Positions 22,607 through 32,959 of a stretch of 64,000 nucleotides of DNA are shown piece by piece. This DNA is from Pyropia haitanensis (Eukaryota; Rhodophyta; Bangiophyceae; Bangiales; Bangiaceae): contig SDUX01000002.1 of assembly GCA_008729055.1 (NCBI GenBank), positions 2,755,874-2,819,873 on the forward strand, given 5' to 3'. A program made the position numbers and the translations under genes. Every line of letters begins with the position of its first letter. Positions within the stretch are counted from its first letter, which is position 1. The notes under the pieces were generated by a model that was not told where the DNA came from, did not search any database, and saw only the letters and a program-made list of their open reading frames with translations.

Positions 22607-22969
22607 CATGGCGGAAGTGCTCGGCCGGGTCGCCCCCTACCCCACGCGCGCCATACCCTCTTCCCCTCCCTTCCCCTCCTCCCGTTCCTTCCACTTGGTG
22701 TGGTTGCCTTTTTTCTCTAGTAGGCGTGGGTGGCCGTCGGCTCGCCCATAGGTCTGTCACTGCAAGCCAACTCTCTTCCGTCTGTAGGGAGCGGTACACA
22801 ATGTCAAGCAGTCTCTATGGTATGGTCAAGACTATCCTTACTCCCCGTTCCGCCTGCTGCACGGCTGGCCACTGGGGTTTCCCGGGCTCCCACACGACCG
22901 GCAACGTGAATGCTCCGTCGGCACAGAGGTCCTCAAATCGGTGGGGCCCCCACCCACACCCGTCTGAGC
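22607..22969 (+). repeat. 365-bp dispersed repeat, copy A
   Basis: About 90% identical by eye to 33832-34196, same orientation. Both begin catggcggaagtgctcgg and end at cacccacacccgtctgagc, after which the sequences diverge completely. No coding frame is shared with confidence. No terminal inverted repeat or polyA tail is seen, so its class is unknown. It starts 100 bp after the expansin-like stop codon. Confidence 0.8.
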
Positions 22970-22994
22970 AAAGTTGGAGCCGTCAGGGGCGTTG

Positions 22995-24345
22995 GCGGCG
23001 CGGCCAGAGGGTGGGCGCCGCCAACGGCCACAACTTGCCGCTGTCGGGAGGCTGGGGGCGCCGCCTTCAAACAGGCGGCGCCCCGACGGGAAAAAAAACA
23101 ACAAAAAAAACCACCAACGCCAGCGGCAGCAACATGCCGCCAACGTCAGCAGAGGCGGCGCCGCCAGCCGGTAGGCGCCGCCAACAGCGACAACTTGCCG
23201 CCGTCGCAAGGAGGGCAGCGCCGCCAGCCAGCGGGCGCCGCCAACGGCCACAACTCGCCGCCGTCGGGGGGGGAATCGGCGCCGCCAACCGGCGGGCGAC
23301 GCCCACGGCCACAACTTGCCGCCGTCGCGAGGGGGACAGCGCCGCCAGCTGGCGGGCGCCGCCAACGGCCACAACTTGCCGCCGTCGGGGGGCGGGGGGC
23401 GCCGCCTCCAAACAAGAGACGCCACGACGGGAAAAAAAAAAAAAAAAACGCCAACGCCAGCGGCGACATCATGCCGCCAACGTCAGCAGAGGCGACGCCG
23501 TCAGCTCGCGAAAACCGTCAACAGCGACAACTTGCCGCCGTCGGGCGGATGGCGGCGGCGTCGGCCGGCGACCACCGCCAACGGCGACAAGTTGCCGACG
23601 TCGGAGGGGTGGCGGCGGTGCCAGCCAGCGGCAGCCGCCCACGACGACAAGTTGCCGCCGTCGGAAGGGGGGCAGCACCGCCAGCGAGCGGCCGCCGCCC
23701 ACGGCGACAACTTGACACCGTCGGGGGGGGGCAGCGACGCCAGCCAGCGGCCGCCGCCCACGGCGACAACTTGCCACCGTCGGGGGGGTGGCGGTGGTGC
23801 CAGCCAGCGGCCACCGCCCACGGCGACAACTTGCCGCCGTCGGGGGGCGGGGCGCACCGCCGCCAGCCGGCAGCCGCCGCCGTCAACACCAGCAACACGC
23901 CGCCGTCGAGGAGGGGGGGGCACGGCCGCCAGCCGGCAGCCGCCGCCGCCAACGGCAACATCACGTCGCCGTCGGTGGGGCAGGAGCGCTGCCACCAGTT
24001 GGCAGGCGCCGCCGCCAACAGCGACATCTTGCCGCCGTCGGCGAGGGGGGGGGCACCGCCGCCAGCCGGCAGCCGCCGCCGCCAGCAGCAGCAACACGCC
24101 GCCGTCGGCGGAGGGGGGGGCACCGCCGCCAGCCGGTAGCCGCCGCCGCCAACACCGGCAATACGCCGCCGTCGGCGGGGGGGGGGGCGCCGCCGCCCGC
24201 CGGCAGCCGCCGCAGCCAACAGCGACAACTTGCCGCCGTCGGCTGGGGGAGGGGGGCGCCGCCACCAGTTGGCAGGCGCCGCCACCAGTTGGCAGGCGCC
24301 GCCGCCAACAGCAGCAACTCGCCGATGTCGGGGGGGGGGCACCCG
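22995..24345. repeat. Minisatellite of about 50-65-bp units
   Basis: More than 20 divergent tandem units share the core aacttgccgccgtcgg followed by a G run and gcgccgcca. Within it, a segment of about 100 bp with an A-rich core (23070-23172) recurs at about 23412-23512, which shows higher-order duplication. Frames are open on both strands through the array, but their translations are only the repeat read three ways. They are not taken as genes. Confidence 0.8.
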
Positions 24346-24780
24346 CCCGCGCGGCCGCGATCTCCGACAACGAGGCCGCAGCGACACGCGGCGGCATCCG
24401 CCGCAAGAGGCGGCACCAACGCCGCAGCCAGGGACGTGTCGACGACAGGAAAGCTCGAAGAAGGGGGTTTCGAAGCGACAGCGATGAAAACAGAAAACAG
24501 TAGCAGACCAATCACAGCCATAGAAGAAAAGCGGCCAGGACGACAAACACAAAAAAAGTCAGTCGCACGGTCAGGGCTCTAGTACTGTAGGTCGCTCCAC
24601 CGCACCTGTACGCGTCAAGAAAATGCACGACGCGCCCCTCCTCCCTCACCCGGCCGTCAAACTGCGTAATCCCGCCGCCCCCCGCGCATGCGCCAGGAAC
24701 AGGAACCAGGCGGCACGCGCGCGGCGCCGTCGGCGTCCGCCGACCACTGGCCACCCCCAACCCCCCTCACCATGGAGAGA
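24346..24780. other. Spacer and truncated copy of the 390-bp repeat
   Basis: Bases 24400-24640 are mixed-composition DNA without a gene. From actgcgtaat at 24657 to 24780, the sequence resembles the start and tail of the 26639-27790 repeat unit (shared tail cgcgcgcggcgccgtc then ccgac). The pogo-like transposon therefore appears to sit inside this repeat family. Confidence 0.45.
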
Positions 24781-26627
24781 CGGTGATAAATTCTCAAATT
24801 CGGTGATAAATTCTCATCCTTCCGACGCAACCATCCCTCTCCCCCTGCGACAACCGACCTGTCTTCTTCGCGATGCCGGGTCAGATGTCCACGGCGGAGG
24901 CGGTGCCCCTTGTCCAGGAGCGTGTCCGCAATGGTGAAAGTGTCCTTGACGCCCTGGAGGCCGTCGCCGCGTCTGAGGGTATCACGGCGGGGGCTCTGCG
25001 ATCGGCCTACTACCGGGCTCGGGAGGGTGCCGGCACGCACCACGGCAACTGCATCCTGACTGCCACCGAGGACCAGGCCTTGGTCTACGCGGCCCAGGCC
25101 TTCAGCTACACCAACTTTCCCCTCTCTCGCGCCAGGCTGGCCTCTCTGGTGGACCAGCTGTGGGGCAAGCGCGTGGGGATGACGTGGGCGAGAGATTGGA
25201 CCAAGCGTCACCGCACCGAGCTGTCAACGCGGACCTGCAAAGCCCTGTCTGACAAGCGTACCAGCTCCTCGGTGTACGAGGAGGTAGTTGAGTGGGCAGA
25301 CCAGCTGGGCAACTTCATCCAAGAGCGCAAGCTACCCCCCTGGGCGGTGATCAACTATGACGAGTGCCGCTTAGTGGGGGGGGGGAGCGCTTGGCTGTGA
25401 AGCGCATCCAAGCTGCGGACAGGGAGCGCAACAACGCTGTGAGCACGCGGGGGTCCACGGTGGCATCTATTCTCACGTTTGTGGCTGGTGATGGTGCTCC
25501 TTTCCTCAGTGTGTACGTGTTTCGTGGTCGCTTCCGGGAGGCCAGCACAACCACCGCCCGCTTCACCCTATCGCGCTGCCAGACGCGTACCCGTGGCTCG
25601 TGGCCTCGTCTTTACGGGTGGACCGACACTGGCTTTGTGGATGCTGCCACTTTTGCCGCCGTTATGGACTACTTTTGCCAGGAATGGAAGGTGCGCAACC
25701 CGGACCAGGACTGCCTTCTCATTGGGGACCAGCTGGGGGCGCACCGGCAGGTGGAGGTGGTCCGTATGGCTGCGCGGCACAACGTGCTCTGCTGGTGGCT
25801 GGTTGCGAACACGTCTCACTTCCTCCAGGTCCTGGATGACAAGTGCTTTGCGCGCCTGAAGAAGGTCGTGCCGGTGCTGTCTGAGGAGAAGGTGCTGGAC
25901 GCTATGGTCAACAACGAGTCGGCCAGGGACTGCCTCCTAGAGGCGGCCTACGACGCAGAGCGCATTTCCTTCAACCGTCGGACGATTCAGGCGTCGTTCA
26001 AGTCCGTGGGGCTGTACCCTTGGGACCGAGAGCGGGTGCTGGAGCTGGCTCGACTCAACTTGGGCATTGGGCTCCCCACGGACGGTGTCGCTGACCAAGC
26101 GCGTGCGGAGGCCGTTGCTGTGATTACGGAGGCCCGCATGCAGCGCGCAGCCGGCAAGAGGACCGTCGTCAGCGGGCAGGCGGTCGTTGAAAAGGCCAAG
26201 GTGTACAGCGGCCAGGACCTGTTAAAGCAGCACGAGGCGCGGATGGCGGCAGAGGCCGCCGAAGCAAGCCGCAAAGCCGCTGCCGCTGCGGAGAAGGAGG
26301 CAACCAAGGCAGCCAATGCCAGCAAGAAGGCTGCCGAGGTGGCGCACCGCGCGCTGCTGGTGTGTCAGGTGTGCAAGGAGCGTACGCATCGGGGTGGAGC
26401 GGCTTGGCATGTGTGCCGCTGTGCGTCGTTTCGTGTGTGTCCTGTGTGCCTGAAGGACGAGAATGGGAAGGTGGTGGTGTCTGCGCATGCGGTGGTGTGC
26501 TCATCTTCGCTTTGAGAGGACGTACCACGTGTGTGTGCTGGCCTGTTCTTTTGTTCTTCTTGTTCTTGTGCTTTCTTCAAGGTGAGTGAGATGAGAATTT
26601 ATCACCGAATTTGAGAATTTGTCACCG
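24781..26627 (+). mobile_element. Pogo-like (Tc1/mariner superfamily) DNA transposon with 38-bp TIRs
   Basis: 1,847 bp bounded by inverted repeats at 24781-24818 and 26590-26627 that match at 37 of 38 positions. Each TIR contains the 15-bp motif cggtgataaattctc twice, spaced 20 bp (one base differs in the outer right copy). A single transposase gene fills the interior. The flanks show gaga before and cgtctc after; no clean TA target duplication is visible. Composition is far less GC-rich than the surroundings. The element is compact and nearly intact apart from one frame change. Confidence 0.93.
24873..26515 (+). CDS. DDE transposase of the pogo-like element (one frameshift)
   Basis: The start is the ATG at 24873, 55 bp inside the left TIR. 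The N-terminal part (about 1-60) and the segment LTATEDQALVYAAQAF to WARDWTKRHRTELSTRTCKAL form two helix-turn-helix DNA-binding regions of the CENP-B/pogo type. Catalytic acidic residues are in INYDEC (first Asp), LLIGDQLGAH (second) and NTSHFLQVLDD (third), the DDE_1 arrangement. A Lys/Ala coiled-coil-like stretch follows (EAAEASRKAAAAAEKEATKA in part). The C-terminus has a Cys/His cluster (VCQVCKERTH, CRCASFRVCPVC). At a ten-G run (25376-25385) the frame moves, and the first frame stops 17 bases later. One extra G would join them. It may be a dead copy or a run-length error. Confidence 0.88.
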
Positions 26628-26638
26628 CGTCTCATGCC

Positions 26639-27790
26639 ACTGCGTAAGAGCAGCGGGCAGTGGCGCCGCGTGCGGGGAGGGGAGGGCGCACGGGAGCGCG
26701 CCCCCCCCCCCCCTCCGGCACGCGGGCGCGATACGAGGGCGGCGCTCGAACGCCACTGCCGTCCGCACCCGCCGAACCCCCCCGCCCAGTATGGGAAGAG
26801 GGGCACGGTAACAGGAGAGCCCATGCTCCCGACCAGGGGAGCCTCCCGTTGCGGAGCGGAAAGGGGAAGGGATGACCGGTGGTCGACGGAGGTCAGGCGA
26901 GAGGGAGAAACGAGAAGCAAACTCAGCAAGCCGACAAAGAGACAACCGACCAGCGCGACCGGCGCCGCGACGCGCGCGGCGCCGTCACCATCCACCGACG
27001 GCCAGTTCCCCCTGCTCCGCACCCATAACACTGCGTAATAGCAGCGGGTAGTGGCGCCGCGCGTCAGCGGGGGGGAGCGCGGGAGCGATCCCCCCCCCTC
27101 ACGACACGGGCGCGATACAGGGGAGACGCCGCAAAACGCCACTGCCATCCGCACGAGCCAAGCCCCCCCCCCACCACATGGGAAGAACAGGGCGACCACA
27201 GGAATGACTCCGCCACCACTGACGGGAGCTACCAGTTGCGGATTGAGGTGAGGCAAGGATGGCAGACCGTCGGGGGTAGGTCACACAGGCAACAGAAGAA
27301 GAACTCTCGGTCAACCACACAGGCGCCGCCACGGCGGCTCCCCGTCGTCGTCATCCGTCGATGACCAGCCCCTCCAAACCCCCGCCCCCCCCCACTGCGT
27401 ATTTCAGCAGCGGGCGCTCCCGCCCCCCCCCCACTGCGTATTTCAGCAGCCGGTGGTGGCGCCCCCCCCCACTGCGTATTTCAGCAGCGGGCGGTGGCGC
27501 CCACGCCCACTGCGTATTTCAGCAGCGGGCGGTGGCGTCGCGCGCGGGAAGAAGAGGCGCCACAACGCCCCCCCTCCCCGGCGCGGGCGTGATTGAGGAG
27601 GCGGCGCTCTCACGCCACCCCCGTCCGCGCAAGCCGTCCCCGCCCCCACGTACGGGAAAAGGGGGACGGCAACAGGGATATCCATGCCCTCGAGGAGGAC
27701 CGCCTGGCGCGGACCGGGATGGGGGTGAAAGAGGCTAGACGCCATCGGACGACAGACGCACAAGAAACACAACCAAGAACAGTGGGCGGG
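26639..27790. repeat. Array of about 390-bp divergent tandem repeats
   Basis: Three units start with actgcgta...cagcggg: 26639, 27030 and the last of the short units at about 27509. Each then carries cgcgata, ggcg, cgccac...ccgtccgca, a C run, tatgggaa or similar, and a segment like catgctc or tgactcc. Identity between units is perhaps 60-70%. Units differ mainly in C-run length and small indels. No gene. The left neighbour of the pogo-like element is a further partial unit. Confidence 0.6.
27394..27546. repeat. Four tandem 38-39-bp units
   Basis: The motif actgcgtatttcagcag begins at 27394, 27433, 27471 and 27509, each followed by a cgggcgstggcgc-type segment and a C run. The unit equals the first 38 bp of the larger 390-bp repeat, so only the head of that repeat has been amplified. 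Confidence 0.75.
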
Positions 27791-30007
27791 CCGAAACAAA
27801 AAAAAAAAAAACAGAAGAGGGAAGGAAAAAAAAACAGAGCTCACCGCCAATGGACGCCGTCTTGGGCAGAGGGGTGCTCGGCCGGGAGTGCCGCCGCTGG
27901 GTTGCACCCGGCCGCCGCCGTCGAATCGTCGCCGCCGCGTCAGAGTGGGGTGCGCGTGACGGCGGCGGCAACAGCACCGGCGGGCACGTCGCGGGCGACC
28001 CCCGCGCGCTGCCATCCCATGCCCGCCCCCATCCGCTGCCGCTCTCCGCGCCCGCCGCACCAGCGCCAGGGTTGGCGTGCGGAAAGACGGGCGGGGCAGC
28101 GATCGGGGAGGATGCCGGATCGGAGTGGGCGTTGGGGGGGGGAAGGGGCAGGCGACGGTAGGTGCAGAGGTGGGGAGTGGCGTGCGCGCGGCGGGAGCAG
28201 CGGGAGGCCCCACCGCCCGATGCCGCGATGGGCGTGGCACGCCGAAACGGCGCCGGCGCTACCGATGGCCGCGACAGCGCGGGCCGCAGCGCCCCCACGA
28301 CGCGTCGTTGGCGCCGTCGTTGGCGACAACGACCGCCGCGTGGGCGGTACCACCCGCCACGCCCCACCCGGCGGTGGCTCCCGTAACGGCGGCAGCCGCC
28401 GCAACGGCAGCGGCGGCGGCAACGGCAGCGTCAACGGCCAGCGGAGGCGGCGCGCCGTCGCCGCTCATCCGACGTGGCGGCTGGCGCCCGCCGCGGCGCG
28501 CGCGCGCGCGTGGGGGCGGCCCACACACCGCAGCCGTGGTGGAGGCAAAATGGGCGGGCGGCGCGGAGCGGCGGGGGGGGGAAGCGGGAGGGGGCGGCCT
28601 GCGGCGGGGGTGGCGGGAGGGGAGAAGGGAAGACGCGCACAAAGGCGGGAAGCGATGTGCGCGCGTGGGCGGGCCGTGCGGGCGCGGGGGGCGGGGAAGA
28701 GGGGGGGTGCAGCCGTTGACGAGTCTCACCGCCCGCCCGACCCCGCGCTCGCGCCCACCAGCGCGCCCGTTTGCCCGCCCGCCTGCCCGCCCGCCGACCC
28801 GCCCGCCGGTCCGTCCGTTTTCCCGCCCGCCCCCCCTCCCGCCCACCCGCCTGCTGGTCCGTCTGTTTTCCCGCCCGCCCCCCCTCCCGCCCGTCCGCCC
28901 GTCTGCCCGCCCTCCCGACGGTGTCCACCACGCACGGTCGGCCCCGCCCGACCTCGCCCACCCGCGAGTCGAGGCACGTGGCGTTTGACCGCCCGTTTCT
29001 CCTCTTCTCTGTTTTCGTTATGCACCGTTTCCTTTTGTCGTCCGCCCTCCTGCCGATGCCGCCGCCGTTTTTGGTATGTGGTAACGGACGACGAAAGCCG
29101 GGGTGGCGGGGATGGCGCGAGGATGAGAGCGAGGGGCGGGGGTACGGTGCGTCTGGCGGGACACGGATGTGAAAGGACGCGCGCGCGGGCGGGCGGGCCG
29201 ATGGTGCCCCCGACGCACCGCCCGCGCGCGCGCGATCCGCCGCGGCAGGGCGGGCGCGGCCGGCACGTCGACGCCGCGCTGCCGCCGTTGGCGGGGCGGC
29301 CCGTCGCTGTGCGCGCCGCAACCAACCCCCGTGCGGTCGCGATCCTCCCGCGTCGCCCACCGCGCCCGTGCCGGCGCCCGCCCTCGGCGGGTGCGGCCGC
29401 GCGCCCTGCCGCCGGCACCGGCCGCCACGCCGCGCGTCTCGCGTGTCGGCGGCCGCCGACGTTGCCCGCAGACCCGCACGTAGCGGCGCTTCCCGCTGGC
29501 AGGCGTCTCCTGCACTCGCGCGCGCACGGCGTCGCGTCGCCCGTCGGTGCGTGCGTGGTGTACCCGTGACCGCCGGCATCGACGTGGCGCTGTGGGGTGC
29601 GTCGTGGGTGATGCCGCCGCGGGCGCGCGTCGGGAGTGCGGCGGAGCTGATGGTTGAGACGGGCGGGTAGGTCCTGTGGTTGGGGGCCGTGCCTCCCTGC
29701 TGCTGGGCGTCGTCCCCCCCGCCGGCGGTGTCCCCCCGTCCGCCGGCGGGTTTGACTGTGTGCTTTGTCTTTGGTGTTGGGGACGGTGTCGCAACGCCAA
29801 CGGGCGCCGCCCCCCCCGCCGGCGGTGTCCCCCCGCCCGCCGTCGGGTCGGTCTCATTTATTCTGTGGTGTGACATCAGTATGGCTTTACAGGTAGTGAT
29901 GGGGGCGGCGCCCTCGTGACGATGGTCGCCGCCCCAACAGTAGAGAAGTAGAAGGGGGGAGATGTGAGGGGGGCGGGAGTGGAGGGTGAGAGAGAGGGGC
30001 AGAGCAG

Positions 30008-30560
30008 ATGAGGGAGGTGACGCAGCGGCGGCAGCGGCGACGGCGGCAGCAAGGGCGGCGACAACGGCGGCGGCGGCGACAGCGGCGGAGGCGGCAGACT
30101 TGGTGGCGGCGGCGGAACGGCAGCGGGGGCAAGGACGGCGGCGGAACGACAGCGGCGGCAATGGCGGCGAGGGCGACGGCGGCGGCGGCGGCGGCGGCGG
30201 CAATTGCGGTGGCGATGATGGCGGCGGCGGTGACGGCGGCGGCGGCGATGGCGGCGGTGGTAGCGGCGGCGGCGGCAACGACAGCAGCAGCACGGCGGCG
30301 AGGGCGACATCGGCGGCGGCGGAGGCGGCGGCGACGACCGCGACGGCGGCGGCCGCGGCGGCGGCGGCAAGGGCGGCGGCGACGGCGGCGGCAAGGGCGG
30401 CGGCAACGGCAGCGGCGGCGGCAAGAGCGGCAGCAGCGGCGGCGGCGACGGCGGCGGCGGCGGCGGCGACAGGGGCGGCGGCGGCGACGGCGGCGGAGGC
30501 ATCGGTGGCGGCGGGGCGGCGGCGGCGGCGTTGGCGGCGGCGGCGACGGCGGCGGCGCTG
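30008..30560 (+). repeat. About 550-bp imperfect (GGC)n trinucleotide tract
   Basis: Almost uninterrupted ggc/gcg/gac triplets. All three plus frames encode Ala, Arg or Gly strings, and the minus strand encodes Pro/Ala/Arg. It is preceded by a purine-rich leader (gagtggagggtgagagagag) that reappears in related form just before the tract at 31070. Likely slippage DNA, not a gene. Confidence 0.85.
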
Positions 30561-31069
30561 ACAAGTGCGGGGCGGGTGGGGCAGCCGGGTGGGTGCTCCG
30601 CCCGCCCCCATTGCTGGCGTGGTGAGTTTGTTGGGGGGGGGGGTGTGGCGGGAGGGTGATTGTCGGGTGGTGTGCTGGCGGGGGGGGTGGTGGCGGCGTG
30701 GCGGTGGTGGGCTGGCGGTGGCGGGGTGTGGTGACGGTGGGGTGGTGGCGGTGTGGTAGGGGCGGCAACAGACGTGGCGGGGCACTTCGGGGGGATGCCC
30801 CGTCGCGTTCTGGGAGAGGGGGGGTGGGGGGTGGGCCCACCCCAACCCTCTGCCGCTTCTGCCGCCACCGCCACCTGCTGTCGTCACTCACTCTGCCGCC
30901 GCTTTACCTACGACCGCCACTACTGTCATTGCTGTTTCTGCCGTTGGTGTTTTTGTGTTGTTTTTTTTTTTTTCGGGGGGGAGAGCGAGAGAGTGCAGGG
31001 GGTGGTGAGGGCGAGGGTGAGGGCGGCGTGAGTGGAGGGTGCGAGAGCGAGAGGGAGCTGACGGGGGAG

Positions 31070-31257
31070 GCGATGCGGCGGCGGCGGCGGCGACGGCAGC
31101 GGCGGCGACGACGGCGGCGGCGGCGGCGGCGGCGGCATTGGCGGCGGCGGCGGCGGCAAGGGCGGCGGCGGTGACGGCGGCGGCGGCGTTGACGGCGGCG
31201 ACGGCGGCGACAAGGGCGGCGGCGGCACAGGCGGCGGCGATGGCGGCAGCGGCGCCA
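31070..31257 (+). repeat. Second (GGC)n tract with related leader
   Basis: About 190 bp of ggc-type triplets. The 70 bp before it (gagtggagggtgcgagagcg...) resemble those before 30008, so leader and tract appear to have been duplicated together and then expanded independently. Confidence 0.75.
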
Positions 31258-31928
31258 ATGGCCGTCGCTTTCCACCCGCGCTACCATTGTGGCGGCGCCG
31301 TCTGCCGCTTCCGCCGCCCTCTACCGCCACTGCCGCCGCCGGTCTCGGGGGGCTGACACCGCTGCCGCGCACCACGGTCTTCCCCCGGACGCCACGGTGG
31401 CCGGCGGCCGCCACCGCCGCGGCCAGCCGCCTTCCCGGGCGCTGGTTGGGGCGGCCGGGCGCAGCTGCCGCGCGCTGCCGCCCCCCCACCGGACGCCGCC
31501 GCCGCGCACTGCAGCCCCCCCCATGGACACCGCCGCGGCCGGCTGCCGTCGGCGCCGCGGTCAGCCTCCGCCCCTGACGCTGGCTGCAGCCAACGCAGAC
31601 AACGAAGGGTGGTGGGATGCGAGGGGGATGAACGGCAAGACGGCTGAAGCGACCAGCTACCCAGGTGGCACACGCAGAGGTATTTGAGAATAAAAATGCG
31701 AACAGCGATTTTACAATAGAGAACGACACATACACCTCCGACATTACTCAGATCTCGAGACAATCATGTCATTTCAAAGGCACCATAGGCTGTCACGCGA
31801 TCTCAGCCGTCCACCTTCAGGAGTGCATCCCGAAGTCATCATTGCTGGATAGACGAGAACAATACTTGACTGGACAAGTAACCTGGTCAGCGACTCGCAA
31901 CTGCTGGGACGCAGGCGGCTGAAGCGCC

Positions 31929-32671
31929 GGCGTCCGCGCTGCGCGGTCAAACCCGTGATCCCGACGAGAGCAGATTTTGGCCACTCTGAGCGAGTGCGAA
32001 TCCGCGCGGGGTCGTGCGAATCGCCCCGTGAGCCCCCTCGGACCGCCTTTTTTTTGTACACCGCCGCACACGCGCGTAGAGGTCAATTTGCACAGTGTGC
32101 GAAGCGCTTTTTTTGCTCATACTGATGGAGGTGGTGGACGACGACCTGGTCGTCGAAGACGTGGTCACCGGACACAGTGCGGCTCCACATTGGGAGCAAT
32201 AAGGCGCAAAAACTGCACGGTTTCGTGCAGTTTGTGCAGTGGAGTCTTGCAAACAGTGCAAGTTTAGCACTGCCGGCCGCGATCGTCCCACATCGGCACA
32301 CAGCCGCGAGACGGGACTTGGGAGGACGGACCCCGACTTGGGGCTCTCGTAGCGGTATTTGAGTGCGGCCGATGCGACCTCAATCCAACTGTCCACAGCC
32401 CCCGGCCTCCAGATGGCGACCCCGCCAACAACAGCAGGTGACTTGAACGAATTCATGACCCAAATTATTTCACAATTCCACGGTGAGGGCCGAGGCGTCC
32501 GACCGCTGTCGGGTGCTAGACTGCACGGTTTCGCACAAACCGCGATCATTGGAGTGCTAAAACTGCACTCCCTGCGCGGCTGCGTGCGACACAGCACTCG
32601 CCCCACGGCCTCTCTGAGGGCCTTCACTCGCCACGGCGGGGTCACGGGTTTGACCGCGCAGCGCCGACGCC
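31929..32671. mobile_element. Non-autonomous TIR element (743 bp)
   Basis: Inverted repeats at 31929-31963 and 32637-32671 match at 33 of 35 positions (core ctgcgcggtcaaacccgtga). Weaker matching continues inward. The interior is AT-richer than the host and has a second inverted-like pair around tgcacggtttcg (32216 and 32522). A minus frame of 232 codons (32645-31947) lies within it but shows no transposase motif. No clear target-site duplication is seen at these limits, so the true ends may lie slightly outside. Confidence 0.65.
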
Positions 32672-32959
32672 CCCCTTTCCACCCCGCCCTGTCGCGCCGG
32701 CCTCACCAGTTCCCGGTCACCCAGCAGGCCGGGTGGATACACAGACCGTTGTTTTTTACTCTATTCAGTTTTGAGTGCGGGTTTGTAGATGTTTGCCAGA
32801 GCAGAGCCCCCAACGACCGCACGGATGGACACAATGCACTCACCATCCACCGTCGGTTCTGCCGCTTGGGCGCGCGGGTGACGGTGACATACCGCTCACT
32901 ATGCTTGATTAATGCTCTTGGGCGGTCTTTGCTTCAAAAGAACGCAGCCGTTTGTGCAT

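Larger units (their letters stand above)
27791..31928. other. Non-coding simple-sequence region
   Basis: No gene is recognised. Contents: A-runs at 27798-27838; tandem gcccgcccgcc-type DNA with a ttttcccgcccgcc motif at 28770-28925; two ccgccggcggtgtccccccg blocks near 29717 and 29815; long GGC tracts (listed separately). Frames of up to 818 codons are open on the minus strand but encode Pro/Arg/Ala repeats. From about 31680 the DNA becomes AT-richer, entering the cluster of TIR elements. Confidence 0.5.

Noticed and set aside
24774..26632. TA target-site duplication for the pogo-like element
   Set aside because: Flanking bases are gaga and cgtctc; no TA pair borders the TIRs at the limits used.
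28431..30887. 818-codon minus-strand open frame
   Set aside because: The translation is Pro/Ala/Arg from the GGC tract and tandem GCCC DNA. There are no domain features, and it is open only because stop codons need A or T.
31947..32645. 232-codon minus frame inside the 743-bp TIR element, considered as a transposase
   Set aside because: No DDE-type motif or zinc cluster. It spans nearly the whole element including both TIRs and looks like a chance frame.
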